Made by a program: the position numbers and the translations under genes
Notes under the pieces: generated by a model
What the model was told of the DNA's origin: nothing
Seen by the model: the letters and a program-made list of their open reading frames with translations, nothing else
Databases searched by the model: none
Origin: Nageia nagi
Taxonomy: Eukaryota > Pinophyta
Length of the DNA stretch: 64,000 nt
Direction: 5' to 3'
Assembly: GCA_050084985.1 (NCBI GenBank)
Contig: JBITNC010000001.1
Span: forward strand, 122,822,001 to 122,886,000
Shown: piece by piece, positions 58,021-64,000 of the stretch
Layout of the letters: each line of letters opens with the position of its first letter
Numbering within the stretch: the stretch's first letter is position 1

Positions 58021-59640
58021 AATTTTGAAAGAATATAGTTTCATCATAATTCATGAGAATAAATTTTGGTATTCAACTAATATTTTTGCAATTTTGTTTA
58101 CCTCTTCTTTGGTCCAACACTCCCCTATTATGGCTATTTTTGGTTTTGCATCTATACTAATATTTAATTTCATTATTTTGATTTCTTCATCATATTTTGA
58201 TTTTGTCTATTTCTCCATGATTACTTCTCTTTTGACTTTCTCAACTTTGTATTTAAGGTTCTTTGATTTTTTTTTGGTTCCTTTGTATCTATATGTTTTA
58301 ATATTTTAGCAATTGTTTTGATCATCAATAATAGGTGTATAGTTATCAATGTAACTATAGTTTGGGATATTTTAGAATAGATCACTCATGTAATAGTAGG
58401 TTTGGTGAGTAGGAAATTTTTGATTTATAGTAAATATTTATGGAATGGTATATGTTCATTGTGAAATTTAAATATATGGATGAACACTACTTGCAATGCA
58501 TCCCAATTGACTATTTATATTCAAAGCTCTTGGTGTATTTACCAAGCACATGGAACAATGCTTAACATATAATGAAATATGTGTACCCAACTATCAAGTT
58601 GTAGATTGGTCATTTTTTTCTAAATTTATTTTCCAAGTATGATGTGCATTATGGGGTCTGTATCACATAAATATTTATTTATAACATTGGTAATTGCATG
58701 TGGAGTGATAAATCTTAATGATATATGATACATTACCTTATCCCAATATGTTAAGTTTAGTTGATGATTCCCCACCTTTGTGTGTCAATTTTGATGAGCA
58801 TGTCTTCAAGTGGGTTAAATCTACTTTCTTCATTAGGGAAGGTTCTAGCTTCTAAAAATTTATGGAGAGGAATTATTTCTATGGTATCATCAAACCTTAG
58901 TAATATCTCCCTACATACTTCTTTTAAAATTCAACATACCCAATATCCTAACTTAGTTTGGCATCCTCATTTTGAATGCAATTCATGATTTCTTGCATTC
59001 CACATCATTGTGGTAGTCTAAGAATTCATATCTAAGGAAACATTATGGAAAGTTAGTTGACCATCATACATGGAGTTAATGTGATCCAAAAATCCATTTG
59101 ATGCTTTTCTTACAGTTAAAGTGTATAAGTCATTTAAACCCATCAAATAACTATCATCACTACTTCCATTATCATTGCTTTGGTTTGGTGCTTCAGTTTA
59201 TGCACCACACATACCTTTATTAAGTATAATGTGTACTTCATAGTCATCATTAAAAAGGATAAATGTATGAAATTTGCTATTTATAATCCCATTATTTTTC
59301 ACAGTCATTATAGATATAGTAGAGCTATGTATTCTAAATTTTTGGTATCAGCCATATCTATCACATCAAATGTATCCAATTAAGTGATTCCTAGAAAAGA
59401 TATTAGCATGTCTCACAATACTCCTAGGGATCAAACTAAGTAGCTATCAACTATTGAAATGTTATATTTTGTTGGTTCTAAGGGATTACATCCTAATTAT
59501 TACCATGTTCTAGTAGGTAGGAGATTTATATAAGCTCCTAAATCTATCATAACATTCTTTACAAGTTTACCATTCATTACAACTTTGATCAACATGGGTT
59601 TCTCTCTCCAAGTTTTTTAGTGCTTTACATACACTTTTCT
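58021..59640 (-). pseudogene. Gyp-1 protease and protease-RT linker
   Basis: The retropepsin is at about 59640-59370: PMLIKVVMNGKLVKNVMIDL with DLGAYINLLP, the active-site triplet DSG changed to DLG. Linker sequence follows (SNDNGSSDDSYLMGLNDLYT). At 58310-58030 is the RT leader: TKEEVNKIAKILVEYQNLFS, matching the ILxEYxDLF block that precedes gypsy RT. RT itself resumes at 29715 on the other side of the inserted DNA. Confidence 0.75.
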
Positions 59641-60099
59641 TGATGTGTTTCTTATTCCAATATTTGGATAGTTGTGTCAATTTTGATAGTATATACTTTC
59701 TTGATAAGTTCACATAATATTTTTAACAAGTTATTTTCCTCCTCTATCAATTGTTGTGAAGATGTTTGTGGTTGAGTTACATGATAACCTTCCTTTTGTA
59801 ATAGTTGAATAATTTGTTGGATTTTTTGAATAATATCATGATGTTATTTTAGATATGGATCTTTTTTCTCTAGTATAATTTATTGTACTACTATTTTCGT
59901 GAATCTTAATCCCTCTACTCTTGATCAATTTGTTATAAACATAAATAATATGTCTAAAATAGTTTATCCTCTTAAGATTGGGGTTGAGTGTATAAGGTTA
60001 TCTAGAAGATTTTTTATAGCTAGAGCAACTCTATTATTAGAAGCAAATGGTACTCATCTGGTAGCTTTTACATTTGAATTGTTATTATTTTCAATTTTA

Positions 60100-62520
60100 G
60101 TCATTCTAGTATGCATATCCTAAAATAATTTTGGGCAATCAATGAAACTATGATCATTCATAGTTTGGTATAATTAGCACCTCAAGAATGCCTAAAGATA
60201 TGGAAACTAATATTGTTGATTGAAATAATCATCATAGTTAAAATATTAGAGTTGTTGACCTCCTCTACCACCATAATATCCTCCTCAATATTCATTCCCT
60301 ATACCATGTCTACCTCCTTGGTTATTGTAATGGTTGTTATGTGTATTGTATTATTCTTGTGGTTGTTGTTGTTGATCAAAGGTGAAGATAGGAACATATG
60401 TGACTTCTAAGTCATCGAGGAATGATGCAAGAGTTTGTTCGATGGCCTAGAATTTTGGTGTTTGATATTATTGTGCTATAAACACCCTTGGGTTCCTTGA
60501 CATTAGTGATTCTAGTGGTTTTGGGATCCACAAGTTTAGTAACTTATTTTACCATCTATCTCACAATTCTAAACACCAATCACTGGGCAATATTTGGTAT
60601 TGTGAACTCCTGATATAAGATAATGTTAACAATATTCTTGAATAAATTTTCTAAGTGTTGGATACTCATTGGTCATATGTCCTTCTTTGGTACAAATATG
60701 ATACCAAATTTCTCTATGTTATGTAGGTATTATATAATTCCTATCCATAGATAATTTATTAATCTACTATATCAATTTCATTAGTTAACTTGACAAGATG
60801 TCATTGAGATTCAATTTGGACTACAACTTGTAAGGATTCAATATACATTGGGTATATTTTTTTTGTAACTCTTTTGAATTTTGGTCATAGTCCAAAAATA
60901 AACCAATTGACTTTTTATTTCTTTTTCATTGATTCTTGTATTCTCCTTTGAGTTGCTTTAAACCTTTTATCATAGGCTTGTACTATTTTCCTAGGTCCCA
61001 TGATCATTTCATGCATTTTACTTATGCTTTCTAGTCAAACTTTTGGAAAATGGTATTTGGCTTTAAAATACACTTTAATATCATTCCATATTTTTGTTGG
61101 TCTCCCTTGGGTGAGGTATATAAATTTTATAAACCATTTTGATACCTCATCATATAATGTAGCTGTGAACTTGATAATAAATGTATTCTTTTTTGTAACA
61201 TGTCATCATGGTTATTCATTCTCTAGTATAAATAAATATTCCTTCACATCATGCGTATTTTTTTTATAAATAGTTAATTTCATAGAAGCAACCATTTGTT
61301 ATTATTAGTATTATCATTGTTATGGGTGGATGTTATGTTATCACTCTTTATTTGGTTGAGGGTTGGTAGTTTATATTGATGATGTTAGTTGGAAGTACTA
61401 GGTTTGTCCATTTGTAGTTGTATATCAAAATAATATTTTCCTTTAATCTTGAATATATCTATAAATGGATGTTTTGACACTTCCTCTATAATTAGAGTTG
61501 AGGACTATCCTTGAGTTTTGGGTTTCTTGAAGGGAGGGGAAAAACTTCTTAATATTTTAAGGTCATATAGTGGCACAAGGGGTAGAGAGAAATTATGGAG
61601 GAATAGGTATTTATTCTATTGTATTTTTTGATTGACTATACATGTAAGGGTTATGTTGTTGTTTATTATAGGGGTAAATGGTACTATAGATTTTTCTATG
61701 TATTCAAGGATCACTTCATGTGTTTTTTATTTGGGAGTTTCTATCACTTATTATATTACTAAGCTAGGTAAAGTTGGATGTTCTATATCTAACCCATTCT
61801 CTTATGGTATTTATTGATACGATGTGGTAAGAAACATGAGTAAAAATAGTATTCATAAGTCAATGGTGATAGCCCCATTATTCTCCTAATTCTTTGAGAG
61901 GTAGCATTAGTTATTTGAGATAGTTCTTCCCTTCTTTGATATTCATAATGTTGAGGTATGGGTTTTATGATATTAATTTTTTGGGATACAGCATCATTTT
62001 ATATGGGTTCCTCTATCCTAGCTATTGTTACTAGCTTCTTCTAAAAATCTCTATTGATGATCTCATTTGGTTGGTAAATTAAGGATTAAATCATATTATC
62101 CAATATGATATCAAATCAATTTGAGAGAAGAATTTCTTTCAAATTTTTGGGTGAGTTTACAAATGGTCCGAATGATTTATCATCGTACTCTTCTATATCT
62201 TTCTATATTACAACAAATCCTTATATAGTACTATCTACCTCAATGTTCACCATTATTATCAATGGTGGTAGTTTGTTAGTTAGTATCTCCTTGGTGGTGT
62301 CCTTTTTGTCCACCAATTTAGGGTCTATCCAATCCTTAGTTGTTACTTATCAGTATATCTCCCACTTTCCACTTGGTTATCTATTGATTCCTAAACTTCC
62401 ATCAAGTTATTTTTTCAATCTAGTCCTAACAATGAACTTAGTTCCCTATTCCTATGTATCTCCATTTGTAGCATCTTCTTTTTGTATTCCTCCATAGTTG
62501 ATCTCATAATTGGTTTTCAT
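60100..62520 (-). pseudogene. Gyp-1 gag
   Basis: Possible start at 62520 (MKTNYEINYGGI). The N-terminal part is acidic and polar (62500-62105). The capsid-like part is near 61260-60930: ATLYDEVSKWFIKFIYLTQG, TKIWNDIKVYFKAKYHFPK and VQAYDKRFKATQRRIQES, the usual gypsy gag blocks. Then a Gln/Asn/Gly-rich stretch (about 60400-60270, HNNHYNNQGGRHG) and a degraded zinc knuckle near 60182-60133 (C..Y...HSFIDCPK). Multiple stops. Confidence 0.8.
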
Positions 62521-63299
62521 AAAATTTTCATAGCACGATTGAGTTGGTCACCTCATTTTTCTTCATTTATGTGTGTTTTCACTTTCTAAATTTGTCACTT
62601 ATCCCTTGATCATATTCTCCTTTTATAATTTCTCCCTCTCAATCATCTTTTCCCCTTGTACACTTTCATTCCCTCATACTAATTCTTAATTAATCCTCAT
62701 TCTCACCATATTGCACCCTACCCCATGGATGTCTTCCCCCTATATGTAGGAGATAATGTTCAAGGTAGCCCCTTTCTCAATTAGATATCATTTACAAACC
62801 TATGGAAGGTTTTCTAAAAATATTATCCTAGTTTTTCTAAAGAATATTTCTCTTCCTGCTTCCCATGTAACCTAGTCTTGAAGTACAAACTTGATGGTAT
62901 AAGTGCATAAGGTATTATGTACCCACTCATTGATTTTATGTGTCTAAGACTATGTTGAGTTTTCTATTTGTAGTAAATTATCTTTATACCACCTAATTTT
63001 TGGAATAATAATATGTGTTTGAAATTCCTTTTTTTAGGTTATCCACATTAGAAATACATTGGGAAATTCACAAAAAAAAAACTTATAGCTTTTATCTCTA
63101 TGAACCAAGTTGATCAACTTTGCTTTAATGTATTTTATCCATCAAATAATCCACTTCCTAAAGTTTTTCAATTTCCTCTAAAATCAATTTTGTAATGATT
63201 TTTGCAAAGGAAAAAAAGGTACCCACTTGTAACTATTAGTTTGTATTCTACTCAATCATCAAATCCTCTATTTTGTAGATATTCTAGTAATGAAACTAT
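62521..63299 (-). other. Gyp-1 leader
   Basis: About 780 bp without coding signal between the possible gag start and the 5' LTR. No tRNA-type PBS was recognised next to 63300. Confidence 0.5.
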
Positions 63300-63635
63300 T
63301 GACCAATCAAATTGGTCGATATGGTTTTTATCTACAACCAAGAATTGATGGGTAAATGGAAAGGAATAATAAAAAGCTAAGAAAATTAATTCAATCATAA
63401 TAAATAGGGTTTCAAGCCTTTTATTAATATTGATAAATATAATATAGTTACAATGATGTTGTTATCACTCACTCAGCTCTCACACACTCTCTCTACCCTT
63501 GGTTCTCTTCTTATTAGAACCATTTTGTGGTTCATGTTCAATCAAAATAGATGAAGTGACTAACAAATAGTATTAAATTGTTAACTACTAATTAGATTTA
63601 GTTGATTTATAGTATGAAATTCTCTCTTAGTAACA
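63300..63635 (-). repeat. Gyp-1 5' LTR
   Basis: 336 bp, plus strand tgaccaatcaaattgg...cttagtaaca; pairs with 21273-21612. Confidence 0.9.
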
Positions 63636-63646
63636 TCCCTACTAAT
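63636..63646. repeat. Target duplication right of Gyp-1
   Basis: Plus strand tccctactaat; see the partner at 21262-21272. Confidence 0.6.
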
Positions 63647-64000
63647 ATCCTCTCATTGATTTGGTAGAATAGGTAATATAGTGTAAAAATTAATATTTTA
63701 TTTACAACCTTTGGTCACTTGGCATTTCATACACCTAAACACATAGTGTATCACATGTTTTATTAGGCTTAAATAATAATATTTTTATTTTAGTTTTACT
63801 ATTATCTTATCTTATAAGAAATGCCTTCCAAAACCACCACTATGCATCTCTCTAATAAGATTTTCCATCATGGATACTTGAGAAATGTACAATTAAGTAT
63901 CTTTGAACAAGAAACCATATTAAAAGAATTAATATGTTCATATATTGTATTAAAATTTGCTGCATTGTTGGAATATTTTAAGAATTTAGTATCTTATGGA
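63636..64000 (-). pseudogene. Gyp-3 integrase, N-terminal zinc domain
   Basis: Read from the window end leftwards: LIREMHSGGFGRHFL, then KIIVKLK, HVIHYVFRCMKCQVTKGC, LPILPNQ-stop-EDISRD and then the Gyp-1 LTR. MHSGGFGRH and CMKC supply the HHCC zinc ligands. EDISRD flows into the MGF/MDF block that opens the integrase piece at 21272, so the two are one protein split by Gyp-1. Its upstream RT should lie beyond the window. Confidence 0.85.

Larger units (their letters stand above)
21273..63635 (-). mobile_element. Gyp-1, Ty3/gypsy element, heavily nested
   Basis: Minus-strand gypsy element bounded by ~340 bp LTRs. Its own sequence is at 21273-~29715 (LTR, PPT, accessory frame, integrase, RNase H, RT) and ~58020-63635 (RT leader, protease, gag, leader, LTR); about 28 kb of later insertions lie between. 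Without them it would be about 14 kb. It interrupts the Gyp-3 integrase in mid-codon block. RT type (FHVHVDAS, RICVEF, GYYKKFIKNY) is the plant gypsy class with LGHTGYYRKFIK-like sequences. Confidence 0.85.

Noticed and set aside
30773-58030. acctagagtggaatt shared by 30773 and 58014, considered as a junction repeat of the inserted DNA
   Set aside because: Fifteen bases in AT-rich DNA of this length can match by chance, and flanking sequence aligns only loosely. One copy lies in the end of the accessory frame, the other in the Gyp-1 RT leader.
62105-62497. Plus-strand frame of 130 codons
   Set aside because: The minus strand here reads as Gyp-1 gag; the plus-strand frame has no domain and is its shadow.
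1-64000. tRNA, rRNA or intact host protein-coding genes
   Set aside because: None recognised on either strand; PBS matches are only 12-base tRNA-complementary sites.

Overview
This window looks like deep intergenic DNA of a plant nuclear genome. It is AT-rich, I found no intact host gene, and nearly all of it can be assigned to old, mutually nested LTR retrotransposons whose coding strand is the minus strand throughout. Protein-level traces identify Ty1/copia pol (YVDD reverse transcriptase, CCHC gag, a C-terminal ADLFTK RNase H signature) and several plant Ty3/gypsy lineages. The size of the barren tract, the depth of nesting and a conifer-style PPR gene fragment fit a large seed-plant genome, possibly a gymnosperm. 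That placement is a guess from sequence style, not a demonstrated identification.

Layout, left to right. Cop-A (1-5564, resuming at 14715-~15725) is a copia element cut in two by Cop-B (5565-14714), a full-length copia copy of the same family with two ~505 bp LTRs, PPT and PBS. At 16930-17890 lies Gyp-4, a gypsy RT/RNase H remnant, followed by a degenerate tandem repeat and unassigned DNA. From 20560 there is Gyp-3, a gypsy integrase interrupted at 21272 and resumed at 63636 by Gyp-1, a gypsy element with ~340 bp LTRs at 21273-21612 and 63300-63635. Gyp-1 carries a 3' accessory reading frame, integrase and RT/RNase H on the left, and protease and gag on the right. Its RT leader is split near 29716/58020 by about 28 kb of inserted DNA. 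That insert holds Gyp-2, a second gypsy lineage with gag, protease, an extra RNase H upstream of RT, RT, RNase H, integrase and a long downstream accessory frame. It also holds a 100-bp-period tandem repeat and a PPR pseudogene fragment. Gyp-2 is itself split twice by copia elements of the Cop-A/B family: Cop-C inside its RT (37532-43956) and Cop-D between gag and protease (46085-55255).

The order of insertion can be read directly: Gyp-3 first, Gyp-1 into it, Gyp-2 into Gyp-1, then Cop-C and Cop-D into Gyp-2. On the left, Cop-A was followed by Cop-B. Reading frames resume across the junctions, and five-base target duplications with one change each flank Cop-C and Cop-D. All elements are broken by stops and frameshifts, many at positions where Gln, Trp or Arg is expected, as methylated-cytosine decay would give. 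No copy is autonomous as it stands.

Points most worth a second look are the accessory reading frames downstream of integrase in both gypsy lineages (the Gyp-2 one has a start, an NLS-like basic motif and a coiled coil), the archaeal-type RNase H remnant upstream of RT in Gyp-2, a ~60-codon leader reading frame kept in all four copia copies, the PPR fragment, and the 11-12 bp duplication at the Gyp-1 insertion site. Coordinates of decayed domains are approximate because frames change often.
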